Part shown: piece by piece, positions 1-6,379 of the stretch
How the letters are laid out: every line of letters begins with the position of its first letter
How positions within the stretch are numbered: position 1 is the stretch's first letter
Assembly (NCBI GenBank): GCA_959600065.1
Contig: CAUGKZ010000094.1
Location: 1 to 6,821 of the forward strand
DNA length: 6,821 nucleotides
DNA from: an uncultured Kroppenstedtia sp.
GTDB taxonomy: Bacteria; Bacillota; Bacilli; Thermoactinomycetales; DSM-45169
Direction: 5' to 3'
The notes under the pieces: model-generated
What the model saw: only the letters and a program-made list of their open reading frames with translations
The model's database searches: none
Told to the model about the DNA's origin: nothing
Translations under genes and position numbers: made by a program

Positions 1-279
1 TGGTATTACCTTAAAGATGTGTTGATTTAGTACAGCTTTTCTTTTTTTCCACATATAAGCGCCTAAACTTGCTGACCAAGATAAAAGGATATCACCATAA
101 TCTACTATGAATTTTTCTTCAATATCTCCAGAGTAAAAATTCAACTCTGCGTTAGGGTTGTTTAAATTTCCAATCCTTATTATTGGAAGACCATTATCAC
201 TCCACTCATCAGGCTTAAAAGCCCTCCCATTAATAAACTTCCCGATTGATGACAATGGTTGTTTTATCCACTCACTCAC
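1..279 (-). CDS. hsdS: Type I restriction enzyme specificity subunit HsdS (N-terminal part, runs off window)
   Basis: HsdS sets the DNA target of a type I restriction-modification complex and bridges two HsdM and two HsdR subunits. Only the first 93 codons, most of the first target-recognition domain, are present. Translation of the minus strand gives hallmark residues: an early W-I-K-Q-P-L, IGKFINGRAFKPDEW, then GLPIIRIGNLNN, then a GDILLSWSASLG block followed by W and LNQHIFKV, which are typical of HsdS TRD1. The start is taken as GTG at 279-277. It overlaps the hsdM stop in the string GTGAGTGA (8 bases), and an AAGGAG lies at 295-290, ten bases upstream, inside hsdM. The segment is markedly AT-richer than hsdM, consistent with domain exchange. 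The reading frame is open to position 1, so it continues outside; whether it is intact cannot be judged. Confidence 0.9.
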   Translation of the reverse strand, partial: MSEWIKQPLSSIGKFINGRAFKPDEWSDNGLPIIRIGNLNNPNAELNFYSGDIEEKFIVDYGDILLSWSASLGAYMWKKRKAVLNQHIFKVIP

Positions 280-1753
280 TATACCCCAGCTCCTTCAAAT
301 ACCCGTTCATCACCGTTTCCACTTCCGCACGTTCCTTTTCCAATTGCCTCAATTGGGTGAGGGCGACTTCCACATCAATTTGTTCCTCTTCCTCCGTCGT
401 ATCCACATACCGGGCGATGTTCAGGTTCCAGTCGTTCGCCTTGATCTCTTCCCGATCCACCACCCGGCAGTATTTGTCCATGTCTTCCCATGCATCGTAG
501 GCATGGACGATCTTCTCGATGTCCTCATCCCGCAGGAAATTCTGGTTCTTCCCTTCCTGGTAGTCATTCGCTCCGTGGAGGAAGAAGACTTTTCCCTTGC
601 GTTCGGCGGGTTTGTTTCGGTTCAGGATGAGAATGCTAGCCGGAATGCCGGTGCCATAGAAGAGGTTGGAGGGCAAGCCGATGACGGCTTCGATCAAATC
701 TTCCTCCAGCAACCCCTGTCGGATCTTGCCTTCCGCACCGCCCCGGAAGAGAATCCCGTGGGGCATGACGACGCCGGCCTTGCCCTGGTGATTGAGGGTG
801 GCCACCATGTGCTGGACGAAGGCGAGGTCCCCTTTATCCTTGGGTGGGATGCCGAAACGAAACCGGCCGTGGGCATCCGCTTCCGCCGCTTCCCGGCCCC
901 AGTTTTTCAGACTGAAGGGGGGATTGGCGATCACCCGGTCGTAGAGGATCAGCTCCCCGTCATCCAATAACTTGGGGTCGCGGATCGTGTCCCCCTTTTT
1001 GATATCATGGTCACTCAGTCCGTGCAGAAGCAAGTTCATCTTGCAGATCGCCCAGGTGTTCAGGTTTTTCTCCTGACCGTGGAGGGTGATGTTTTTCGGA
1101 TTGCCGCCCTGGGATTTGACATAATCCACTGACTGGATCAGCATCCCCCCGGAACCGGCGGTGGGGTCACAAACCCGCATCCCTTCCTCAGGCTTGATCA
1201 GCTTGACGATCAGTTCCACCACTTTGCTGGGGGTGTAAAATTCGCCGCCTTTCTTGCCCGCATCATCGGCAAACATCTTGATCAGGTACTCATAGGCCCG
1301 GCCCAGCATATCGGGCTCGGAGAGATTTCCGTTGGACAGGTCGAGGGCGGAGAAGTGTTGGATCAGTTGCTGGATCAATTGGTCGGAGAGGCGCTCCTTG
1401 TCATTGAAGTCAATGGGAGCCAGCACCCCCTCCAGAGAGGAGTTCGCCTCTTCCAGGGCTTCAAAGGCTTTGTTGATGGCGTCGCCCAGGTCCTGGGTCT
1501 GGGATTGGATATTTCTCCAAAGCGCCCGCTCCGGAACGAAAAATTGATGCTCATCGGGATCAGTCCAACCGTAGTCCTCCCCTTCCCCCTGCTGGATCTT
1601 CGTCGCCGTCTCCACGAAGACATCGTTCAATCGTTTCAGGAAGAGCAGACCAAATATGTAATTCTTGTAATCGGAGGAGTCGATACTCCCCCGCAAAATA
1701 TCGGCGGAACGCCACAGGTGGGACTCCAATTGTTGAAGGGTCAGCTTGCTCAT
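272..1753 (-). CDS. hsdM: Type I restriction-modification system DNA methyltransferase subunit HsdM (N6-adenine)
   Basis: Cytoplasmic modification subunit that transfers a methyl group from S-adenosylmethionine to N6 of adenine in the target chosen by HsdS; it is also required for the restriction complex. The 493-residue length is normal. Residues 1-160 form the helical HsdM N-terminal domain. GGEFYTP (169-175) precedes the catalytic domain. DPTAGSGGML (196-205) is the SAM-binding motif I and NPPF (277-280) the catalytic motif IV. The block VIGLPSNLFYGTGIPASILIL (357-377) is highly characteristic. The acidic and basic C-terminus (about 452-488) looks like a coiled coil for contact with HsdS. 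The ATG at 1753-1751 is preceded by GGGGAGG at 1767-1761, seven bases away. No frameshift or missing motif is seen. It is the first gene of an hsdM-hsdS operon; hsdR is not in the window. Confidence 0.97.
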   Translation of the reverse strand: MSKLTLQQLESHLWRSADILRGSIDSSDYKNYIFGLLFLKRLNDVFVETATKIQQGEGEDYGWTDPDEHQFFVPERALWRNIQSQTQDLGDAINKAFEALEEANSSLEGVLAPIDFNDKERLSDQLIQQLIQHFSALDLSNGNLSEPDMLGRAYEYLIKMFADDAGKKGGEFYTPSKVVELIVKLIKPEEGMRVCDPTAGSGGMLIQSVDYVKSQGGNPKNITLHGQEKNLNTWAICKMNLLLHGLSDHDIKKGDTIRDPKLLDDGELILYDRVIANPPFSLKNWGREAAEADAHGRFRFGIPPKDKGDLAFVQHMVATLNHQGKAGVVMPHGILFRGGAEGKIRQGLLEEDLIEAVIGLPSNLFYGTGIPASILILNRNKPAERKGKVFFLHGANDYQEGKNQNFLRDEDIEKIVHAYDAWEDMDKYCRVVDREEIKANDWNLNIARYVDTTEEEEQIDVEVALTQLRQLEKERAEVETVMNGYLKELGYSE

Positions 1754-2142
1754 GATGTTTCCTCCCCGAATCTATTTCTCTTATGAATCATGCTTAATTC
1801 CATCATAGTTTTAGTGAACGAAGAAGTAAATGAATATTGAACTGATTACAATCCCTTCCCTTTGAATCCCGTTTCGAAATGAAATAATCCTTCCCTAAAA
1901 TCCATAACCTGTACCTACTTCTTTTATGACATATATTTATTCGGGATCCCGTTTCAGTTTGTATCCAACCCCGGCGGAAAAGAATTTTCACAACATTCCT
2001 AAGACCACGTGCTATAATCCTCCCACCACGTTATCAGGGCGTTTTATATCCTAATTCCTTATTCAGCAAAAGGATATTTCTAATTTTTCATATTTCGGTT
2101 AAAATAAAGTGGAAAACGAAGAATTAGAAAAGGTGGGTAATA
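1754..2142. other. Divergent intergenic region between hsdM and the HTH-TPR regulator
   Basis: A 389-base AT-rich gap between two divergently transcribed units. No convincing gene lies here; a 62-codon minus-strand frame at 1803-1991 has no recognisable product and no good start context. Visible elements: the hsdM promoter candidate; a perfect palindrome CGGGATCCCG at 1942-1951; a direct repeat ATCCCGTTTC at 1866-1875 and 1946-1955 (80 bases apart); a consensus TATAAT at 2013-2018 on the plus strand without a well-spaced -35 (TTCACA at 1987-1992 is 20 bases away); and TAAAAT at 2100-2105. The regulator's ribosome binding site AAAAGGTGGG is at 2128-2137. It is the natural place for the regulator's own operators, but none can be assigned from sequence alone. 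Confidence 0.5.
1802..1830 (-). promoter_or_regulatory. Candidate sigma-A promoter for hsdM-hsdS
   Basis: On the minus strand a TATGAT -10 element (1807-1802, 5/6 to consensus) is preceded after exactly 17 bases by TTTACT (1830-1825, 4/6 to TTGACA). Transcription would start near 1795 and give a leader of about 40 bases before the hsdM ATG. Found by eye; no other minus-strand pair in the gap looked better. Confidence 0.4.
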
Positions 2143-3474
2143 ATGAAAACAACAGATATCCATGAACTCGGTGAAGTGATCCGACAAGAGCGAAAAAGGC
2201 AAGGGCTTCGACTGGAAGATTTGGCCGATGAGAACATCTCCCCAGCCACGATTAGCAACATCGAACGCGGCGCCTCACACGTTCGCTATGAGAAAGCGCA
2301 GTATCTCCTCGACAAACTGGGGCTCAAGCTGGAAAATATTCCGCACTTGTTGTTGCAAGAAAGGGATAAGCTGTTGGAGCTACAGAGGCAAGCCTGCATG
2401 ATTGAGTCCATGATCGTGGTCGGCAATGTAGAGATAGCCAGGGAGTTACTGGATCACATCGAAGTAGACGATAAACATCCCTTGGCGGCCACCTTTCACT
2501 TTCATCGTGGCCAGCTCCATATCACTCAGAAGAACTGGAGACGTGCGGAATCTGCCTTGCATCATGCGATTCACTTATCCAACGTGGTCAAACAAACCAG
2601 CAACGTGGAAGCAGCGGCATTCCAGGCCCTCAGCTTTGTCCACTATGAGCAGAATGATTTAGAGACTGCACTGAAATTTATCGAAAGCGGAATTGCTGCC
2701 TTTCAGTCCGACGGCGAACGCAAACAAGTCTACTTCGGCCTTCAGCGGAACAAAGCCATCTATCTGGAACGATTGGGAAGGACCGCAGAGAGTATGCGGG
2801 TCGTTCAAGATATCTGGCCTAAACTGTCACAATGTACAGATATCGAAACAAAATTGACCTTCTACTGGCTCCGGGCGGAGCTGTTGCGACGCCTGGGAAT
2901 GTTTGATGAAGCGCTTGATTTTGCCTACATCGGCGAAGACTTGGCACGTCAGAATAAAAGTCACTTTTCCATGTTTACGTTCTGGACCGTCCTCGGAACC
3001 GTCTATATGCAACGGAATCAAATGGAACAAGCTGAGTCTTGTTTCCAGACTACGCTGTCGTTGAAGGACAAACTGAGTGTGTCGGAGCAAAAAAGTCTGA
3101 ATACGGCCTATGCTCGTTTTGCGATTCTCCAACAGCAACAGAAACGGATTCCCGAAGCACTGGAACTGATTGACGAATCCATCCAAAGCGCAAAGGAGCA
3201 TCAGGACGAGCCCCACTTGATTCAGTCCTTGGCCATCAAGGGAAATATTTTGAAAGCACAAGGAAAAGACAGGGAAGCTGGCGAAATGTATAAGAAAGCA
3301 TTGACGCTCGCTCAAAAACACCAGGACAGAAAAAGAGAAGCTCGCTTGCTGTTCCGTTTGGCAGAATGCTATGAGAATGTGGACGAACAGGCATTTGAGA
3401 CGGCTTCTCAGGATCTCTTCCATGCCCAAAAACGCCTGGAAAAAGAAAGGAGTTTGTTGGATGAGGAACTCTAA
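2143..3474 (+). CDS. HTH-TPR transcriptional regulator, probable RRNPP-family quorum-sensing peptide receptor
   Basis: A 443-residue cytoplasmic protein with an XRE/Cro-type helix-turn-helix at about residues 10-62 (LEDLADE, then recognition helix SPATISNIERG), followed by helical repeats to the C-terminus. TPR-like units begin near residues 115, 157, 197, 240, 278, 321, 362 and 400; FDEAL (254-258), IPEAL (336-340) and the A-x-x-x-G-N-x-L-K-A-Q-G-K run near 364-375 are TPR-type. Known RRNPP members (PlcR, NprR, PrgX) share this architecture and length and bind short imported peptides in the TPR groove, which switches DNA binding. The start ATG has AAAAGGTGGG just upstream. A small exported-peptide gene overlaps its 3' end by 14 bases, which is the usual place for the cognate signal gene and the main reason for the receptor call. 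Targets are unknown; the divergent hsdM operon is one candidate. It could instead be a TPR regulator without a peptide ligand. Confidence 0.85.
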   Translation: MKTTDIHELGEVIRQERKRQGLRLEDLADENISPATISNIERGASHVRYEKAQYLLDKLGLKLENIPHLLLQERDKLLELQRQACMIESMIVVGNVEIARELLDHIEVDDKHPLAATFHFHRGQLHITQKNWRRAESALHHAIHLSNVVKQTSNVEAAAFQALSFVHYEQNDLETALKFIESGIAAFQSDGERKQVYFGLQRNKAIYLERLGRTAESMRVVQDIWPKLSQCTDIETKLTFYWLRAELLRRLGMFDEALDFAYIGEDLARQNKSHFSMFTFWTVLGTVYMQRNQMEQAESCFQTTLSLKDKLSVSEQKSLNTAYARFAILQQQQKRIPEALELIDESIQSAKEHQDEPHLIQSLAIKGNILKAQGKDREAGEMYKKALTLAQKHQDRKREARLLFRLAECYENVDEQAFETASQDLFHAQKRLEKERSLLDEEL

Positions 3475-3601
3475 GTTTTCACGAGTGATAGTTGCACTGG
3501 CCTTAGTTTCGATCTTTGCGTTCGGTACGGTGTTCGTCCCGGATTCGATCTCGATTGCTTCAAACCAAACGGTGAACTCCGACCAACCCGGCCCGTGGTA
3601 A
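3461..3601 (+). CDS. Probable exported pro-peptide (quorum-sensing signal precursor) paired with the HTH-TPR receptor
   Basis: A 46-codon gene whose ATG lies inside the last codons of the receptor gene in another frame. An AAAGGAG at 3446-3452, eight bases before the ATG, gives it its own strong ribosome binding site. The product has a basic N-terminus (R2, K5, R8), a hydrophobic core at about residues 9-27, then VPDSISIA and the polar tail SNQTVNSDQPGPW. S-I-A at 31-33 is a plausible signal-peptidase site, leaving a 13-residue tail. In Phr, NprX and PapR systems the mature signal is 5-8 residues at or near the C-terminus, so a peptide ending DQPGPW is the natural guess, an inference only. 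Translational coupling with the receptor is likely. Alternative: the N-terminus of a longer secreted protein cut by a TAA, because the same frame stays open for 36 codons after the stop. Confidence 0.68.
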   Translation: MRNSKFSRVIVALALVSIFAFGTVFVPDSISIASNQTVNSDQPGPW

Positions 3602-3793
3602 ACCGAGTTGTATCCCGACTGGAAATACGAAACCTTCCAAGGAACCAAGCAGTTCGTAAACGGTGTAAATGGCGATGCCGAGAAACTTTTGCTTACGAAT
3701 TTTGAACTTTAGAACAACCTACCACTTTGATACTAAGCTGTTCACAAACGAAAAAGGTGATCCCTGGAATGTAGGACCACCTGGGTAAAATCG
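3602..3793 (+). other. Region between pro-peptide gene and terminator; possible decayed coding sequence
   Basis: The 192 bases between the pro-peptide stop and the terminator hairpin carry no firm gene. In the pro-peptide frame 36 codons are open after the TAA (3602-3709, then TAG), rich in W, Y, F, N and G. In another frame, a 39-codon ATG ORF (3669-3788) without a ribosome binding site ends in GDPWNVGPPG. Read across one frameshift near 3700-3710 the two pieces would make a protein-like secreted tail, which could mean a broken longer gene. It may equally be untranslated leader between signal gene and terminator. Confidence 0.35.
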
Positions 3794-3830
3794 CGCTGGC
3801 TCCTTTAACGTACAGAGAGCCAGCGTTTCT
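3794..3830 (+). terminator. Intrinsic terminator of the regulator/pro-peptide unit
   Basis: A perfect 9-bp stem CGCTGGCTC / GAGCCAGCG (3794-3802 with 3817-3825) with a 14-base loop is followed by TTTCT. The stem is strong, the U-run short. It lies at the end of the plus-strand unit and before the oppositely oriented permease remnant, so it may also shield the two from each other. Confidence 0.65.
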
Positions 3831-3914
3831 ATGTCCAAATGTGTCAACGATGGCCGCATCCAAGTAGGGCATCATCTGTCAGTCGATGAAGACCAGGATA
3901 TGACCGCCCTGTTC

Positions 3915-4455
3915 TCATCCCTCTCCCCATCGACTCGTCCTTTTGAACAACAGATAGATGAAGTAAGGAGCACCAATCATCGACACGATGATTCTGGCAG
4001 GGATCCCCTCTGGGGCGACCATGTTTCGACCGATGGTATCTGCCATCAGCAATAACCAGCCACCAAGCAACAGACAAAGCGGCAGATACAATTGTGTCCG
4101 GTGTCCGATGACAGCTTTTGGCCAAATGGGGCACCATCAGCCCGACAAAGGAGATGCCTCCCGTCACAGATGTCGCCGTAGCTGCCAAGGCGACGGCAGC
4201 GAGCAGGAGGAGGTGTCCCCGGTTCATCTGAAGGCTCACTCCAATCGCCACCGGCTCATCCATGGAGAGGAGATTCAGTTGATTCGATTTGATCCGGACA
4301 AATGGAACCAAGATCAAGATCCATGGCAAAATCGCCCATACAAAGGGCCAATCCACTCCCCAAACAGATCCGTCCAGCCATTTCGCGATAAAATCAACCT
4401 TCTCCCGTTCCGCTGAGGAAATGAGGATGATCATCGCCCCTGAGAGCGTGATAGA
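3915..4455 (-). pseudogene. FecCD-family iron-siderophore ABC transporter permease, truncated and frameshifted
   Basis: The C-terminal half of a membrane permease of the BtuC/FecCD type, which would import ferric siderophores or cobalamin. On the minus strand from about 4455 the reading gives SGAMIILISSAEREKVDFIA, a KWLDGSVWG block, LNLLSMDEPVAIGVSL, LAATATSVTGGISFVGLMVP and HLAK, all at the expected places of the family. The frame then breaks at the A4 run 4119-4116. Removing one A restores AVIGHRTQLYLPL, GGWLLLMADTIGRNMVAPEG, IPARIIVSMIGAPYFIYLLF and a TGA at 3917-3915, the family's normal C-terminus. The N-terminal half (roughly 150-190 residues) is absent: upstream codons in any frame do not resemble it, and no ribosome binding site is seen. 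Partner genes for the binding protein and ATPase are not in the window. A sequencing error could explain the A4 shift but not the lost N-terminus. Confidence 0.85.
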
Positions 4456-4657
4456 ACACGATCTCCCTACCCAAAATACGGATAATAGACACGCCTGAGA
4501 TGTGACCATCGCATGATGACAAGCCAAACAAACCGACACCGTGGCCTGATCTCTTTGAGTCCGCCGGGAATCAACAGAAGAAGGAAATAGATGAAAATGA
4601 ACACAAAATATGGAATAGATCCGAATTATAGTTATGAAGGAAAATATATTCAATTAT
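4456..4657. other. Unassigned sequence between permease remnant and glycosyltransferase start
   Basis: About 200 bases where the first half of the permease would be expected. The minus frame stays open to an ATG at 4653 but its residues are not permease-like. A second minus frame carries a hydrophobic run (FVFIFIYFLLLLIPGG) with no recognisable family. Probably decayed DNA; promoter elements for the plus-strand glycosyltransferase should lie here but no clear pair is visible. Confidence 0.4.
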
Positions 4658-4672
4658 AGGAGAACAAAAACT

Positions 4673-5908
4673 ATGATTGGTTCTTTTTTTGTGTTCATTT
4701 GGGAGTTCATGAGCTTCTTTACCTTGATTTTTTCGTGGCATTTTCTCTGTTTTGGTTCTTATTCCGTCCGCTATCCGTATTTGTCAGCGGACGGAAAGAG
4801 AAGCAACGTAGAAATAGATACAAGCCGCCCAACCATAGAGAGCGCACAGAGGGTGTCTCAGTGATCCTCCCCTGTTATAATGAGGAGGAAACCATCGAGG
4901 GCGCCATTAAATCCATCCTCGCTCAAAAAGTGAACCGCCCTATGGAAATCATGGCGGTCGAAAACAACAGCACAGACGATACATTTCGGATCTTACAAAG
5001 ATTAGAGAAAGAACACCCCGAAGTGAGAGCTGCCTCTACCCTCACCCGTCGCGGATACAACCCTATCAGCGAAGCTTTGAACTACGGGATTTCCCTTGTA
5101 AGATACCCGATCATAGTTCGGTTAGATGCAGATACCCAACTGGGATCCCCAATGGCAATTGAGGAAAGCAGTGACCCCTATCGCCACCGGAGAAGCGATT
5201 GCCACATGTTGCAACGTACGGGTTGTAAATCCCACAACGATTTTGGAAAAGTTGCAAGCGATTGATTACTTTTTCGCGATGGAGCTGGATCGGAGAAGTC
5301 AGTTTGTGTACCAAAGCGTTCTGTGTTGTTCTGGTGCTATGTCGGCTTTCCAGACAGACGCACTCCGGGCAATGGGCGGGTATCACACCAACCCGAACAT
5401 TAGCGAAGATATGGAAATCACATTGAAGATGCATCGAATGGGAAAGGTAGCGGTCAACCCTCGCGCCATCAGCCTTACAGATGCGCCAAAAAATCTCAGG
5501 CAGCTTACCAAGTAGAGATATATTTGGAACCTGCTCGGTGTGATCTGTCTGTTTGTACATCGGAGATACATAGGTGACAATAAGATCGGTCGGAGCGGGT
5601 TGGTTGGCCTCATAGGGCTACCGATGAAATTGATCCAGACTTACCAGGCGTTTGTAGGGATCGCGATTAAGGCGACCGGCGCAATCCTTATGAAGGGGGT
5701 CACTCTTGAATCGCTCTATCTTTTCGGTCTCTTTTCAGTGATTCACTTAGGTATAACCGGGCTGACCATAGCAATCGTGACTCCCGTGGCCTTTTCAAAA
5801 CAGGGAGCGGAATATTGGTCCTCTCTTTTCTCTGGTGTACCAGCCATATCTCGCTTTTGTCCGCTTCTTTGGGACCTTAAAAGGGTTGCGGCTAATCTTA
5901 CAGGATAG
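4673..5908 (+). pseudogene. Membrane family-2 glycosyltransferase (polysaccharide synthase-like), inactivated
   Basis: Remnant of an approximately 410-residue membrane glycosyltransferase of the IcaA/NodC/hyaluronan-synthase type, which builds polysaccharide from a nucleotide sugar. ATG 4673 has AGGAGA at 4658-4663. The N-terminal membrane segment shifts frame at T6 4728-4733; one more T would join LIF to FVAFSLFWFLFRPLSVF. VSVILPCYNEEETIEGAI, NNSTDDT and LDADTQL (DAD at 5125-5133) are the substrate-binding half. A second shift falls at GGG 5142-5144; removing one G gives DPQWQLRKAVTPIATGEAIA. CSGAMSAFQTDALRAMGGY and SED (5402-5410) follow. TAG at 5513-5515 sits where the Q of Q-x-x-R-W should be, and the R position reads I, giving stop-RYIW. 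The frame then stays open with HRRYIG and two hydrophobic segments to TAG 5906-5908. The product and its polymer are unknown; three lesions plus loss of QxxRW make it non-functional. Confidence 0.88.
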
Positions 5909-6007
5909 CCTGTCAAAGACCCGAATCGCCTGGTATGATGAGGACCACACGGGTCCTAAAGTTGAAATTCTAAAAAGAGGAGCATAAAAGCGGGCAAAGG
6001 AGGATCC

Positions 6008-6064
6008 ATGATCTGTTGTGGTTTTTGCTCGGCAGGATCGGGATTATCTTATGCAATTCAGTGA
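6008..6064 (+). CDS. Possible 18-residue Cys-containing micro-ORF
   Basis: A strong AAAGGAGG (5997-6004) sits four bases before an ATG that opens 18 codons beginning M-I-C-C-G-F-C-S-A-G. The spacing is short and the product resembles nothing I know. It lies between the glycosyltransferase remnant and the minus-strand terminator in otherwise gene-free DNA (5909-6077). The purine-rich box may be chance or the start of a lost gene. Confidence 0.15.
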   Translation: MICCGFCSAGSGLSYAIQ

Positions 6065-6077
6065 GTTCCTCCGGCAC

Positions 6078-6099
6078 AAAAAAGCCGGGAATCCCGGCT
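6078..6099 (-). terminator. Intrinsic terminator downstream of the sigK remnant
   Basis: Read on the minus strand, the 7-bp stem AGCCGGG / CCCGGCT (6099-6093 with 6089-6083) has a 3-base loop and runs straight into six T (6083-6078). This is a textbook rho-independent terminator for minus-strand transcription, 50 bases past the sigK-fragment stop. On the plus strand there is no T-run, so it is unlikely to stop transcripts from the glycosyltransferase side. Confidence 0.85.
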
Positions 6100-6148
6100 A
6101 GTGATTGAAAACCTCATTTTCTCTATCCATTCATGAATACTCCCTTTT

Positions 6149-6379
6149 TCATTGAAATCCCACCCGATAAAATTCGTGGAACAATTTGATCAAGGCTCTT
6201 TTTTCAATGCGAGAGACATAGGAGCAGGAGATGCCCAGTTCCTTTGCAAATTCCCGCTGGGCCTTCTCTTTGCCTTCAGACAGGCCAAGCCGATTCCGAA
6301 TCACATCCTGTTCCCGCTCATTCAGAATGTAAAGATGGTCGTGAATTTGCTCTCAATCTTCAATTGAACCGTCTATCAT
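6149..6379 (-). pseudogene. sigK: C-terminal fragment of sporulation sigma factor SigK (sigma region 4)
   Basis: SigK directs late mother-cell gene expression during endospore formation. Minus-strand translation from 6352 to the TGA at 6151-6149 reads [19 protein letters not shown], then [16 protein letters not shown], then [18 protein letters not shown] and [10 protein letters not shown]. That is sigma-70 region 4 with its helix-turn-helix; the KRAL-x-K-x-FHEFYR ending is specific to SigK rather than SigE. Regions 1-3 are absent. The same frame has a TGA at 6355-6353 just before the match, with IED preceding it, and no start codon with a ribosome binding site. Substitutions at usually conserved helix-turn-helix positions (C in GISCSY where R is usual; F in REFAKE where I is usual) suggest relaxed selection. 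It could be a decayed duplicate, or the 3' half of a gene split by a skin-like element as in Bacillus subtilis (spoIIIC); the stop codon favours decay. Confidence 0.82.

Noticed and set aside
158..970. Long plus-strand open frame of 270 codons
   Set aside because: It lies antisense to hsdM and hsdS; its start has no ribosome binding site and its residues resemble no family. GC-rich hsdM codon usage readily leaves the opposite strand open.
1355..1786. Plus-strand open frame of 143 codons opposite the hsdM 5' end
   Set aside because: Shadow of hsdM with no recognisable product; hsdM has clear catalytic motifs and a ribosome binding site.
1803..1991. Minus-strand 62-codon frame upstream of hsdM
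   Set aside because: No recognisable family, no good ribosome binding site, and it overlaps the best hsdM promoter candidate.
2013..2018. TATAAT as the regulator's promoter
   Set aside because: The -10 is perfect but the only -35-like hexamer (TTCACA, 1987-1992) is 20 bases away, and the leader would be about 120 bases; noted in the intergenic entry but not called as a promoter.
2827..3648. Minus-strand open frame of 273 codons under the receptor
   Set aside because: Antisense shadow of the HTH-TPR gene, rich in F, L and Q with no domain pattern and no start context.
3693..3917. Minus-strand reading after the permease stop (MMPYLDAAIVDTFGHRNA) as a following transporter gene
   Set aside because: An ATGA overlap at the permease stop hinted at a coupled ATPase gene, but no Walker motif or family resemblance appears and the frame runs through the terminator hairpin.
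3988..4416. Plus-strand open frame of 142 codons in the permease region
   Set aside because: Antisense to the FecCD remnant, whose minus-strand translation matches the family closely; composition of the plus frame is not protein-like.
5941..5957. Hairpin AGGACC / GGTCCT after the glycosyltransferase as its terminator
   Set aside because: Only 6 bp and followed by AAAG rather than a T-run; not enough to call.
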